Part shown: positions 19,709-28,140 of the stretch, one piece after another | How positions within the stretch are numbered: position 1 is the first letter of the stretch | Layout: each line of letters begins with the position of its first letter | Source: Veronia nyctiphanis | GTDB taxonomy: Bacteria > Pseudomonadota > Gammaproteobacteria > Enterobacterales > Vibrionaceae | Direction: 5' to 3' | Length of the DNA: 64,000 bases | NCBI RefSeq assembly: GCF_004116385.1 | Contig: NZ_PEIB01000031.1 | Span: 1 to 64,000 of the forward strand | Notes under the pieces: generated by a model | What the model was told of the DNA's origin: nothing | What the model saw: only the letters and a program-made list of their open reading frames with translations | Databases searched by the model: none | Position numbers and translations under genes: made by a program

Positions 19709-21030
19709 AGAAAGGTCTAGTAAAGATAACATGGCCAATCTTTATCGAAGTTCTTCTTACATATCTAATAACATTTACTGACGTTCTATTTTTAAATAGC
19801 ATCTCTGATTCTTCAGCAGCGGCAATTGGTACTCTTATGCCAGTTATCGTAATCCCAATTGTCATTTTACACTCTCTATCGATTGGGACGACTGGCGTTT
19901 TAGGTCAGATGCTTGGCGCAAATATGTATAAAAGGCTAGCGGCAAATTATTATTTTACTATTATCTTCAACTTTTCAATTGGCTTATGCGTGACGTTAGT
20001 TTACTTATTACTTCACCAAGATATTGGAAAGTGGATGGGGCTTAATGACGATATGAACATATTAACAAGTTCATATTTGTTGATTTTTGCACCAGCACTA
20101 CTCATAAAGTCTATTCAAATTGGTTATGGAAGTATCCTAAATATCAATGGATGGACAAATCTGAATATGTACTCCACACTCATTGCTAATATATTAAATA
20201 TTATTTTAAACTCAATTTTTATTTTTGGTTGGTTAGATTTTGGCTTTGATGGTGTACAGTATGTAGCGCTTGCATCTGCTTTATCTTACTTGGTTGGTCT
20301 ATCTATTGTTATTTACTTTGTTCATTTAAATAAAAAAGTGAAATTTAATTTTCATGGTTCATTTTTGGAAATGAAACAGTATTTAAGTCAATCAATGAAA
20401 ATAGGTATCCCTGCAACAATGGAGCCGATGTCATATGAATTTAATCGTTTTTTTATCACTGTAACTGTTATTTCACTTGGTACTCTAGCTATATCAACAA
20501 GAATATATACATTGAACTTGATACTTATACCAGTTATATACTCGCAAGCAATAGGCGTTGGAAATAGAATTATTGTCTCTCATCTTTTAGGTGCTGGTGA
20601 TTTTACAAGAATAGGTGAACAAATTCGCCAAAGTATTAGACTCAGTATATTGGGAAGTGCAGCCATGATCTTAATTATATGGTTAAGCTCTGACTTCGCT
20701 TTCCAAATATTCACTCAGGACAGAGATATATGGGTGCTAGGCTCAACTTTGCTTTTTATTGACCTACTTCGTCACCCTGCTGGCGCTGTGAATATGGTGA
20801 TTGTAAACAGCCTTGTGGTATCAGGAGATGCAAAATACCCGGTAACGCTATCTATCGCCAGTATGTGGTTAGTGTGTCTACCACTTGTCTTCTTGTTTTC
20901 AGTTGTATTTGACTATGGGCTAGTTGGTGTTTGGCTTGCACTTTTAGTCGATGAATACTTACGCTGTATTGTGTGCAGTTTAAGGTGGAAACATGGAGTA
21001 TGGCGACATGCTTCACCATTAGCCGTTTGA
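19661..21030 (+). CDS. MATE family multidrug/metabolite exporter (start uncertain)
   Basis: About 456 residues counted from 19661, with about 12 membrane helices, typical of MATE exporters that extrude drugs or metabolites against Na+ or H+. N-terminal family features are KGLVKITWPIFIEVLLTYL and VLFLNSISDSSAAAIG. The MATE frame is open from 19648 but has no ATG, GTG or TTG before ATG 19837, which would cut away the first helix. ATG 19661 enters the MATE frame only if the A9 run at 19664-19672 is read as A10 (or by -1 slippage). In that case the upstream oxidoreductase would be fused to it without a stop. The substrate may be a product of the neighbouring oxidoreductase (inference). Confidence 0.75.
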
Positions 21031-21037
21031 TATACGC

Positions 21038-21076
21038 AGGCTGAGATTATTGATTTTTTGTAAACTCAGCCTATTT
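21038..21076 (+). terminator. Hairpin between convergent MATE and HTH genes
   Basis: AGGCTGAG and CTCAGCCT form an 8-bp stem with a 19-base loop, followed by ATTTT. It is eight bases beyond the MATE stop and abuts the end of the regulator gene. Confidence 0.6.
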
Positions 21077-21943
21077 TCAATTACTTTTCAATGATTCATA
21101 CTTTGAAATTTCGCTATCTAGCTGTTCATTAATTAATGACTGTGATACGGACTTAAATATTTCCTGTATCGAAACCTTTTGATGACGTGAAGAGGAATTA
21201 ATTATTGGTAACATTAGGGAAATTCGATGATTCCTTCTAAGATTAAATTTAGAAAATTCAGTTTTTCCTGTCGTCGCCCAGCGACTATTCAGCTGCAAAA
21301 TTGAATGAGAACGCGCAAAGAAAGAAAAAGATATTCTTGGGGAGTTAATTTGCTTTTCATATTGCTGATATGCTGAGAGAGATATACCTAAAAGCTCAGA
21401 TAATGAATCTTGCGATAGTTCAAGGCAATCACGAATTAGCTTCATGTTTTTAGCAACTTTCACATAATAGTTCGACTCAATGTCAATAAGTATATTGCTT
21501 AAATCAGGTACATCACCGAAAAATACCTCTTGTTCAGATGCTACGTCTACAATTTCTCGGCTCAATGAAAATAAAGAGTTGAAAACTAAATCACTCGAAT
21601 GAGATAAGGCACATAAGAATGGGACGAGCTCCCATACTTTTTCGGGGATACTCACATATTGAGCATAGTCAGTATCACTAAGAAGGAGTGTATTTGGCGA
21701 GCCAGTGATGATTGACCATCTTGCAACTGAATGCATTTTGGGACAATCTTCACCTTTTTCGTACTTCCTATATTGTGCAATCGATACACCAAAAGCTTCC
21801 GCCATGACCTGCTGATTAATATCAGCAATTTTTCTGTACTTTAAAAGGTTTCTCCCTATCTGATAAGCAAAGTTTTCGTCGTCAAACGTTATTGCTAATG
21901 GCTCTTTTAAAGAGTTAATTTGTTCAAAACAAAAATAGTCCAA
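21077..21943 (-). CDS. XRE-type regulator with two helix-turn-helix domains
   Basis: 288 residues, AT-rich coding. Two XRE-like HTH domains are visible: the first around residues 25-75 (NLLKYRKIADINQQVMAEAF and SIAQYRKYEKGED), the second around 165-210 (MKLIRDCLELSQDSLSELLG and SLSAYQQYEKQIN). The linker of about 85 residues has no recognised ligand domain. Such tandem HTH proteins can bind inverted half-sites as a monomer, which is inference here. It is convergent with the oxidoreductase-MATE genes and shares their AT-richness, so it may be their regulator or belong to the same transferred block. Confidence 0.72.
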   Translation of the reverse strand: MDYFCFEQINSLKEPLAITFDDENFAYQIGRNLLKYRKIADINQQVMAEAFGVSIAQYRKYEKGEDCPKMHSVARWSIITGSPNTLLLSDTDYAQYVSIPEKVWELVPFLCALSHSSDLVFNSLFSLSREIVDVASEQEVFFGDVPDLSNILIDIESNYYVKVAKNMKLIRDCLELSQDSLSELLGISLSAYQQYEKQINSPRISFSFFARSHSILQLNSRWATTGKTEFSKFNLRRNHRISLMLPIINSSSRHQKVSIQEIFKSVSQSLINEQLDSEISKYESLKSN

Positions 21944-22318
21944 TCTTTACCCTTTAAATCAAATGAATAAATTCGCTATCAAGTAGTTATAGAATATTCT
22001 GTCAGTTAGTCTCTGAATTGTCTTTTCAAAGTACTCTGGTCAATGTAATGCCTTTCGATTGACAGAATCACCTCTCATAAATTTGAAAACATCATGTATG
22101 ATTCTGTTTAATAGTAATTATCACCCTAGATTTTACCAAAAGGGTGTTAACAGAGTTGAATTGACTTATTCGTTATTGATCGGTTCTCAGTGAGGAATGT
22201 TTTTGAGGTGAATAATTCGATTTTTATGAAGTTTTAAGATATTGCAGCAGTTTTAGCGGGGTAAACTAAGCGCATGATGATGAATGAGGGGACGGATACC
22301 CCCTCATTTTTTATGAAT
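21944..22318. other. AT-rich intergenic region
   Basis: 375 bases. It should hold the promoter of the double-HTH regulator (leftward). I see no gene. A hairpin with T-run sits at 22286-22316. Confidence 0.5.
22286..22316. terminator. Hairpin terminator near end of PLP enzyme gene
   Basis: ATGAGGGG and CCCCTCAT arms around ACGGATAC, followed by TTTTTT on the plus strand. It sits directly beyond the stop of the minus-strand PLP gene, where it can act as the operon terminator, although the T-run points the other way. Confidence 0.5.
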
Positions 22319-23563
22319 TTAACTGACAATTTTTGCCAGTGCTACGAATAAACGGTCAATTTCTTCGGTGGTGTTGTAGTGCATCAAGCCAACACGCAGA
22401 ATGCCACCTTTATCCGTGATGTTTAAAGCATCTGTCAATCTGTCAGCGTATAGGTGACCTGTCCATGCATAGATTTCCTGTTCACCTAGATGCGCTGCGA
22501 CCTCTGCGGGAGGCGTATCACCGAAACGAAGAGCAAACGTTGCCGTTCTGCCTTGAGCAGAAGGTTGGCCGATAAGCTCAATGTCGTCATGTTGTGATAG
22601 TGCATTCAGAAAGTACTCAGCGAGGCTGGTTTCGTAAGCATGGATCTGCTCGTAACCTGAGACTAACTGAGAACGTAAATCTTCACCTTCGCCGAGCGAT
22701 GCAAGATATTTGACAGCCTCTACGAATGCCGAAATCGCCTCAAAGTTTAGCGTTCCGGTTTCCCAACAGTTCGGCGCATAGTTTGGTGCTGGTTCTACTT
22801 TATAAGGTGTCAAAGAGTTAAGAAGCTCCGAATGTCCCCATATTAGGCCTAGGTGGGGACCAAAAAACTTATACGCTGAGGCAGCAACAAAGTCAGCACC
22901 TAGTGCCTGCACGTCAACCAGCTGGTGGGGCAGTAGATGAACGGCATCAATAAACGCCACAGCGCCAGCGGCTTTAGCTTTCTTAACAACAGTATCAATA
23001 TCAACGGTAGTGCCACTCAGGTTGCTTGCCGCTGTGACCGCAACCAAACGCGTTTTGTCCGACAGCAATTCATCAAGCTTGGCAATGTCTAGCTCACATG
23101 TCTTGCCTGTTACCGGTAGGTAATGAACCGTTACGCCTCTTTCTTCCGCGGCCATCGCCCAGCACGAGCGGTTTGCACCATGGTCTGCATCGCTGAGAAT
23201 GATTTCATCACCCGCTTTCCAAGTGCGAGCAATTGAACGACTGAAATGCAATGTCATTGACGTCATATTTGCGCCGAAGACAATTTCGTCTCTGGACGGG
23301 GCATTCAGCATGGCTGCTGCATGTTCCCTAGCGTTATTAACCAATTCAACTGTATTACGGCTGACTGAGAATTGTCCGCCTAAATTGGAATTGCCGGAAG
23401 CCAGATAATTTGAGAATGCAGCCTGCACTGTCGCAGGTAACTGTGTCCCGCCGGGACCGTCAAAATAGGCTGGGGTGAACCCATTTATAGACTGCTGAAG
23501 AGCGGGAAATCCCGCTCTGATTTCTTCAATTTTTTGCTTAATCTGCAGTGAAGACGAAGACAT
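22319..23563 (-). CDS. Cysteine desulfurase-like class V aminotransferase
   Basis: 414 residues from ATG 23563, which has AAGGAG six bases upstream; an in-frame ATG further upstream (23632) would lie deep within the preceding gene. Class V PLP fold: DGPGGTQLP (35-43), the PLP pocket HGANR (128-132), Asp206 in FIDAVH and PLP-Lys232 in ASAYKFFGPH. It resembles the cysteine desulfurase-like group typified in Vibrio (TIGR01976), whose reaction is not established. No active-site Cys loop of true IscS/NifS is obvious. The start overlaps the end of the dioxygenase gene by 26 bases, so the two are translationally coupled and likely act on the same amino acid. Confidence 0.82.
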   Translation of the reverse strand: MSSSSLQIKQKIEEIRAGFPALQQSINGFTPAYFDGPGGTQLPATVQAAFSNYLASGNSNLGGQFSVSRNTVELVNNAREHAAAMLNAPSRDEIVFGANMTSMTLHFSRSIARTWKAGDEIILSDADHGANRSCWAMAAEERGVTVHYLPVTGKTCELDIAKLDELLSDKTRLVAVTAASNLSGTTVDIDTVVKKAKAAGAVAFIDAVHLLPHQLVDVQALGADFVAASAYKFFGPHLGLIWGHSELLNSLTPYKVEPAPNYAPNCWETGTLNFEAISAFVEAVKYLASLGEGEDLRSQLVSGYEQIHAYETSLAEYFLNALSQHDDIELIGQPSAQGRTATFALRFGDTPPAEVAAHLGEQEIYAWTGHLYADRLTDALNITDKGGILRVGLMHYNTTEEIDRLFVALAKIVS

Positions 23564-24176
23564 CTCTAACTCCTTTTTCGCCTGCTTTACTTGAGAGTGT
23601 TTCGGAAATATGGTGGAAGTAACGGCTGTCATTCAGAATGATGAACTGATTTTCTTCCAGTACCGTGTTTAAGTGCGGGTGCTGATCGACAGGCGACGAA
23701 AATATTTGCGTGTAGCCGCCAGAAATATTTCTACGTTGCACACAGAAAATACCGACATAACGAAATCCATCCTGATGAATTCCCTCTGGTGCAGGCGCGC
23801 TTGTTGCATCTTCATCGCAAGTGACGCGGATTTGGTGTACATCGAAATGACCATTAACCTTATCGATACCAGTACGCTCGACAAAAGAGTCTACAAGGTG
23901 ACGAAACTCTGCTGTTTGTACCATTTCATCACTCATGGGTTCGAAATGGCGCTCAATATCACCGACAACACGGTTGAACTGAGAAGACTGCGTGAATGGT
24001 TTGTGTGGCAACCTTTCTGTTAAACCACCTTCATGTGCTTGAAAATGAGCGTACGAACGAAATCGAATATCACTATCGACATATGGATCACTAGGCAGTT
24101 CGTCATAGTAGCCGCCCAAGACCTCGGCAACGTTATCAGGCGTTTGAAAAGCTTCAATCAGAAACTTATTGTGCAT
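23538..24176 (-). CDS. 2-oxoglutarate/Fe(II)-dependent dioxygenase family protein
   Basis: 212 residues. The iron site is visible: H134-x-D136 in EGIHQDGFRY and a distal His (188 or 189) in SRYFHH, with Arg204 as a candidate 2OG anchor. The motif arrangement resembles the 2OG-Fe dioxygenase family (PF10014) that includes bacterial free-amino-acid hydroxylases such as isoleucine 4-hydroxylase. It is the first gene of a two-gene unit with the PLP enzyme, suggesting hydroxylation of an amino acid followed by PLP chemistry, or the reverse; this is inference. Soluble, no signal peptide. Confidence 0.78.
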   Translation of the reverse strand: MHNKFLIEAFQTPDNVAEVLGGYYDELPSDPYVDSDIRFRSYAHFQAHEGGLTERLPHKPFTQSSQFNRVVGDIERHFEPMSDEMVQTAEFRHLVDSFVERTGIDKVNGHFDVHQIRVTCDEDATSAPAPEGIHQDGFRYVGIFCVQRRNISGGYTQIFSSPVDQHPHLNTVLEENQFIILNDSRYFHHISETLSSKAGEKGVRDVFVFTAD

Positions 24177-24623
24177 TTTCTTGTCCTCAGTTCACTGTGT
24201 TCCGTGTGTGATTCTGCTGTTAATTAAGTGTTAACCTAGACAATTATGTTGCTTATTGTTTAAATTTCAATGCGAATAGTTGAATAAACGATCACCTGCT
24301 GATATTAAAAAGTGAACACTGAACAAAATGAAACAATAAACCACTATATTTACTTATACTGAAGTATTATTTTGATTAATTAATCCATGTTGGTGTTCAC
24401 TGCTGAAAATTGATGTGATAATCATATCTAATGAATATTCACGTAAATGACTTTCAAATAGTTTGAAGTAGATTAGGAACAGCGGCGAGAGTGTAGATAT
24501 GTGACGTAAAGAAAACGTTAACTCGGACTATATATTTAGACTTTGTGTTTGACTTTGCTTTTACTCCGACCGCCTCTAGGCGATCAGAGGCGGGCTGATG
24601 AGTGCATTATGGTGATTCACACA
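24177..24623. other. Intergenic region upstream of the dioxygenase operon
   Basis: 447 bases, AT-rich, no supported gene. It contains the promoter of the dioxygenase-PLP operon. Near its right end, CCGCCTCT and AGAGGCGG (24570-24593) form a hairpin just beyond the LysR stop. Confidence 0.5.
24570..24593 (-). terminator. Hairpin downstream of lysR gene
   Basis: An 8-bp GC-rich stem with an 8-base loop, 30 bases after the LysR stop. No clean T-run follows on the minus strand, so the assignment is tentative. Confidence 0.4.
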
Positions 24624-25481
24624 CTAGGACATATTGTCTAGCTTTTTTGTCAAGTTTTGTAGGGCATCTTCTATTGCTGCGATGACGTACTGAACGTTCC
24701 TAGGCGTGTGGTTTTGGTAGTTGTGCATTGCGTAGACAGGAATTCTCTCTTGCTTGAGACCCGGTTCACCTGGATGTTCTACCTTCACTAAGGTGCCATC
24801 ATCAATGAAATCCAACACTGTGATGTCAGGTATAAGTGCTATACCTGCACCTTGAAGCACGAATTCAATAGCCGCTGGAAATGTACTGACTTTAAGTTGT
24901 TTTTCAGAAGAGCTGTTCTGCCATGGTAATACGATTTCAGCGACAGATTCAGAACATACGATGTTTTTGTTTATGTACCAGTGCTCGTTTATTTCGCCAA
25001 TCCTTCTGGCTTTACTGGCACTATCCACTAACTTGCCTGCTCGAATAGCGACATCGATATTGCCCTGAACGAGGTCGAGTTGTTTGTCTGACACAATAAG
25101 GTCGATGGTTAACTCTGGATGCTTGGCCATTAACTGAATGACAACGGGAGAAATAACGGGTCTGACTAACCCTTCAGGCGCTGTTAAAGTCAGGCTTCCA
25201 CATATCGTTGACTGTGTTTCGTTTAATTCATCTACGGCGATGCGTAAAAGGTTTTCGAGTTCAACACAGCGGTCGAAGAATATTTCACCAGCATGCGAAA
25301 GGGTGAGCTTCCTTGTCGTTCTGTGCATTAACTGCACACCGAGTTCTTGCTCAAGAGCCGTAATATGCTGGCTTAGGCCTGATTTTGTGAGGTTCAATTG
25401 TTCCGCTGCGACAGTAAAACTACCCGCTCGGATTACTGATGCAAACAATTGCATTCGAAAACTTAAAAGCTTATTTTCCAT
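24624..25481 (-). CDS. LysR-family transcriptional regulator
   Basis: 285 residues. The N-terminal winged HTH (1-62) has the family pattern FASVIRAGSFTVAAEQLNLT, SGLSQHITALEQELGVQL and RTTRKLTLSHAGE. The rest is the periplasmic-binding-like effector domain, shaped like members of the subgroup that act on divergently transcribed genes. The nitroreductase-like gene lies divergently 333 bases away and is the most likely target. The dioxygenase operon downstream on the same strand is a second candidate. Confidence 0.88.
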   Translation of the reverse strand: MENKLLSFRMQLFASVIRAGSFTVAAEQLNLTKSGLSQHITALEQELGVQLMHRTTRKLTLSHAGEIFFDRCVELENLLRIAVDELNETQSTICGSLTLTAPEGLVRPVISPVVIQLMAKHPELTIDLIVSDKQLDLVQGNIDVAIRAGKLVDSASKARRIGEINEHWYINKNIVCSESVAEIVLPWQNSSSEKQLKVSTFPAAIEFVLQGAGIALIPDITVLDFIDDGTLVKVEHPGEPGLKQERIPVYAMHNYQNHTPRNVQYVIAAIEDALQNLTKKLDNMS

Positions 25482-25814
25482 AACATACTCAAAATTTCTT
25501 AAATGTCATTTATATTTAAATTGTATTTATTTGAGTAATCGCTCAGGTTAACTCTTGTCTAGTTTTACTCTTCCTGCAACTAAACTTACGTTTTATAGGT
25601 TTAATTTGTTTTATTTGAACTTACCTGCGACGAACTACACATTTTTATTGTGGGTTTAAACATAGCACATATGATTTTGTCGAAGTGTTCCTGTATTGAA
25701 TTAAAAGTTAGAATATTGCCTATTAATTACTCAAAGTAATAACTTATTGTGAGTTTACCAGAATGCGAGAATAAAGCGCAGTGTATTCAACACTCTGTAA
25801 AATAAGGATAATTT
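25482..25814. other. Divergent lysR / deiodinase-like intergenic region
   Basis: 333 bases with no gene. It should contain overlapping divergent promoters and LysR binding sites. An AAGGA ribosome site precedes the rightward ATG at 25815. I could not assign a specific T-N11-A operator. Confidence 0.5.
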
Positions 25815-26501
25815 ATGAATCAGGCAGAACATCACTATCCACTTGAGGATTATGTGTCATACCCCGAAGATGAAATGCTGGCACGAGCAAAAGCACATTA
25901 CTTCAATATTCGTCGTAGACACACAATTCGCGATTTTTCCGACAAACCTGTTGCTAAAGAGATTATAGAAGAATGTATTAAAGCAGCCGCAACAGCGCCT
26001 AGTGGTGCCAATCATCAGCCTTGGCATTTTGTTGCAATTAGTGATAGGTCAGTCAAATCACAAATAAGAGAAGAAGCAGAAGCATTAGAGAGAACATTTT
26101 ATGAGGGAAGGGCAGGTGAAGAATGGTTAGATGCGCTTAAACCCCTTGGAACTGACGCACACAAACCATATCTAGAGAAAGCCCCGTGGTTAATTGCTAT
26201 TTTTTCACAAAAACGCGGTGGTATCGAGAATGATAACGAGCAGACCAACTATTACGTACATGAATCTGTTGGGATCGCGACAGGCTTCCTGATTCAGGCA
26301 TTACATAATGCAGGTTTAGTTACATTAACGCATACACCAAAACCAATGAGCTTTCTCAAAAAAGTATGTGGTAGAGATAATGATAACGATAATGACCGTC
26401 CATATATGCTGATTATTGCGGGTTACCCTGAAGAGGGCGCTACAATTCCTGAGCATGCTACGAAGAAAAAAGAGTTTGAGGAAATAGCAACGTTTTTATG
26501 A
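25815..26501 (+). CDS. Nitroreductase-fold flavoprotein, iodotyrosine deiodinase-like
   Basis: 228 residues, FMN-binding nitroreductase fold. FMN contacts: RRRHTIRDF (33-41), APSGANHQPWHF (61-72) and the C-terminal YPEEGA region. A lid region matches iodotyrosine deiodinase (IYD): Glu92 and Tyr96 in ERTFY, Lys117 in GTDAHKPYLEKAPWL. The Glu-Tyr gap of 4 and the Tyr-Lys gap of 21 equal those of human IYD (E157, Y161, K182), whose residues clamp the amino-acid end of halotyrosine. This points to reductive dehalogenation of iodo- or bromotyrosine rather than general nitroreduction. No membrane anchor, as in other bacterial IYDs. Probably controlled by the divergent LysR regulator. Confidence 0.82.
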   Translation: MNQAEHHYPLEDYVSYPEDEMLARAKAHYFNIRRRHTIRDFSDKPVAKEIIEECIKAAATAPSGANHQPWHFVAISDRSVKSQIREEAEALERTFYEGRAGEEWLDALKPLGTDAHKPYLEKAPWLIAIFSQKRGGIENDNEQTNYYVHESVGIATGFLIQALHNAGLVTLTHTPKPMSFLKKVCGRDNDNDNDRPYMLIIAGYPEEGATIPEHATKKKEFEEIATFL

Positions 26502-26504
26502 ATT

Positions 26505-26538
26505 TATTGGTTGGCCATATTATGGCCAACCAATATTT
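26505..26538. terminator. Bidirectional terminator (perfect 15-bp inverted repeat)
   Basis: TATTGGTTGGCCATA and its exact reverse complement are separated by one base, followed by TTTT on the plus strand. It sits between the convergent deiodinase-like and HAD genes. Confidence 0.75.
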
Positions 26539-27158
26539 TAATGATACGCGAAACTACAGCGCGAAAGGGTATTTAGATTAATAAGTGTTTGCACTTTGTC
26601 AGTATGGTGAATGCCATGCATACCATGTTTTTCTGCTTCCCTAACATTTTTCAACTGATCGTCAATAAATACAGCATATTCAGGCTCGGTTTTCATTAGC
26701 TTCAATGCATGTTGAAAAAAACTGGGGTCGGGTTTAGCGATACCGATGGTGGCCGAGTTAATGACTAAGTCAAAGCTGTAGAGCAAGTGATGTGATGAAA
26801 GGTCTTCATCAAGTTTATCGGTCGCATTCGTCACTAAAACCATTTTCGCCTCAGGAATCGACTTTCTCACCTTGTCCAGAAACCCTCTATCAACGAAGCA
26901 ATCTGCTTTAAGCCATGCTTGAGTAAGTGTGATTGCGGCGTCTTTGTCAAAGTCGCGAGATATCGCGTCTTCTACCTTGATTACCCAGTCTCTATGGGAC
27001 TGCTTACCTGTTATCGCTGGCAATAAGAATTGATTATCAAAAGCATATTTAAAAAGAGTCCCTTCTGGCAGTCCACTTTTCATTTCTGCTGACTTGATGT
27101 CATGGTTAGCCCAATGCCTTATAACACCATCAAAATCTATAAAAATCGTTTTAATCAT
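26538..27158 (-). CDS. HAD-superfamily hydrolase (subfamily IA)
   Basis: 206 residues. Motif I is FIDFDGVI (nucleophile Asp8, acid Asp10), motif II VLVTNATD, motif III Lys in GIAKPDPSFF and motif IV VFIDDQ. A helical cap lies between motifs I and II (about 15-85), placing it in HAD subfamily I, group IA. Such enzymes dephosphorylate small phosphometabolites; the substrate is unknown. Monocistronic and convergent with the deiodinase-like gene. Confidence 0.85.
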   Translation of the reverse strand: MIKTIFIDFDGVIRHWANHDIKSAEMKSGLPEGTLFKYAFDNQFLLPAITGKQSHRDWVIKVEDAISRDFDKDAAITLTQAWLKADCFVDRGFLDKVRKSIPEAKMVLVTNATDKLDEDLSSHHLLYSFDLVINSATIGIAKPDPSFFQHALKLMKTEPEYAVFIDDQLKNVREAEKHGMHGIHHTDKVQTLINLNTLSRCSFAYH

Positions 27159-28140
27159 CTAACAAGCCTTAATGTTATTGATTTAATAATTGAATAAAAA
27201 TGGCCTTGGAATAAATAAAAAATCTGTATTCTTTGATTTTTTAACTTGATGTAACGTATGCGTTAAATGATTGTTGTGTACTCGGAGTTTTTGAATGTAA
27301 GCCGAGGCGGATAGTATATGAATTGTCTTTTTTTACAATATTTAATTAAGAAGTATCATGAGTTAAATTTAGCATAGCTCGAAGATATGCTGATTAATAT
27401 AGATATTTAATTGGATCTGCTTCATGTTTTATCAAATAAGAGAATAAATGATACAGTCGCCAAAATAATGACGTTTATAACGACACAAATAAAAAGAACA
27501 GCTTTAATTAAATAAAAAATTGACGCTTAGTTTATCTAAAGGTATCGATAAGAGTGCATTTATCTTATTTTGACTATTTTTAAAGCGGTGATGTTGTGAT
27601 TACTACTACTCTTTTGTCTTTGCAGACCATGGACGTACGTGACTGATGGTAGTCAAGGGTATATCAACGTTTACTTTCTTTATACCTCAGGCAGGTTAAT
27701 AGCGTCGTTTCGCGACAGCCCAGCATCTTTTTAGTTTCCGTTCAGAGCTTGCCAGCTCCTCTTGTTAAAAGGAGTTTCTTAATCGTTACCTGTAACACTT
27801 TCGAAAAATAAATGTGAAGTACGTCCATTATACTGATAGCGCGAATAATAGATGCTTTTATCTGTCTATTGATCAGTCAGTAATGTTCCTCGTAAGATGA
27901 ACAGTCTTTAATTTGATAAAAATCAGATATTTATAACTAATTTCGCTTTCGGTGAGGCTGTGATTTAATCTGATGCTCCTCTCTAAAAACTCATCACGCG
28001 ACCCGCTGTAATCAAACCTTCATAAAAAAGTCAGTTTTGTGTAACCGAAAATTTCTAACTTGTATGGCGTAAATTGACTAAACATGGATACAGACAAGGT
28101 TGTTTGAATCTACTAAAGAACTATCGACTTGGAGGTTGAT
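27159..28140. other. Long intergenic region upstream of pstS
   Basis: About 980 bases, AT-rich on the left, with no convincing gene on either strand. The right end holds the probable Pho box (28006-28023) and the pstS ribosome site. The rest is unexplained. It is long enough for a small RNA, but I cannot identify one. Confidence 0.5.
28006..28023 (+). promoter_or_regulatory. Candidate Pho box upstream of pstS
   Basis: CTGTAAT, a 4-base spacer CAAA, and CCTTCAT approximate the direct-repeat PhoB consensus (CTGTCAT-N4-CTGTCAT). It lies 118 bases before the pstS start, a sensible distance for PhoB activation under phosphate starvation. The second half-site is weaker. Confidence 0.5.

Noticed and set aside
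27640-27800. A minus-strand stretch resembling the Fis-type helix-turn-helix end of an NtrC-like activator (KKMLGCRETTL)
   Set aside because: Too short and needs several frame changes; no neighbouring AAA+ domain; chance similarity is likely.
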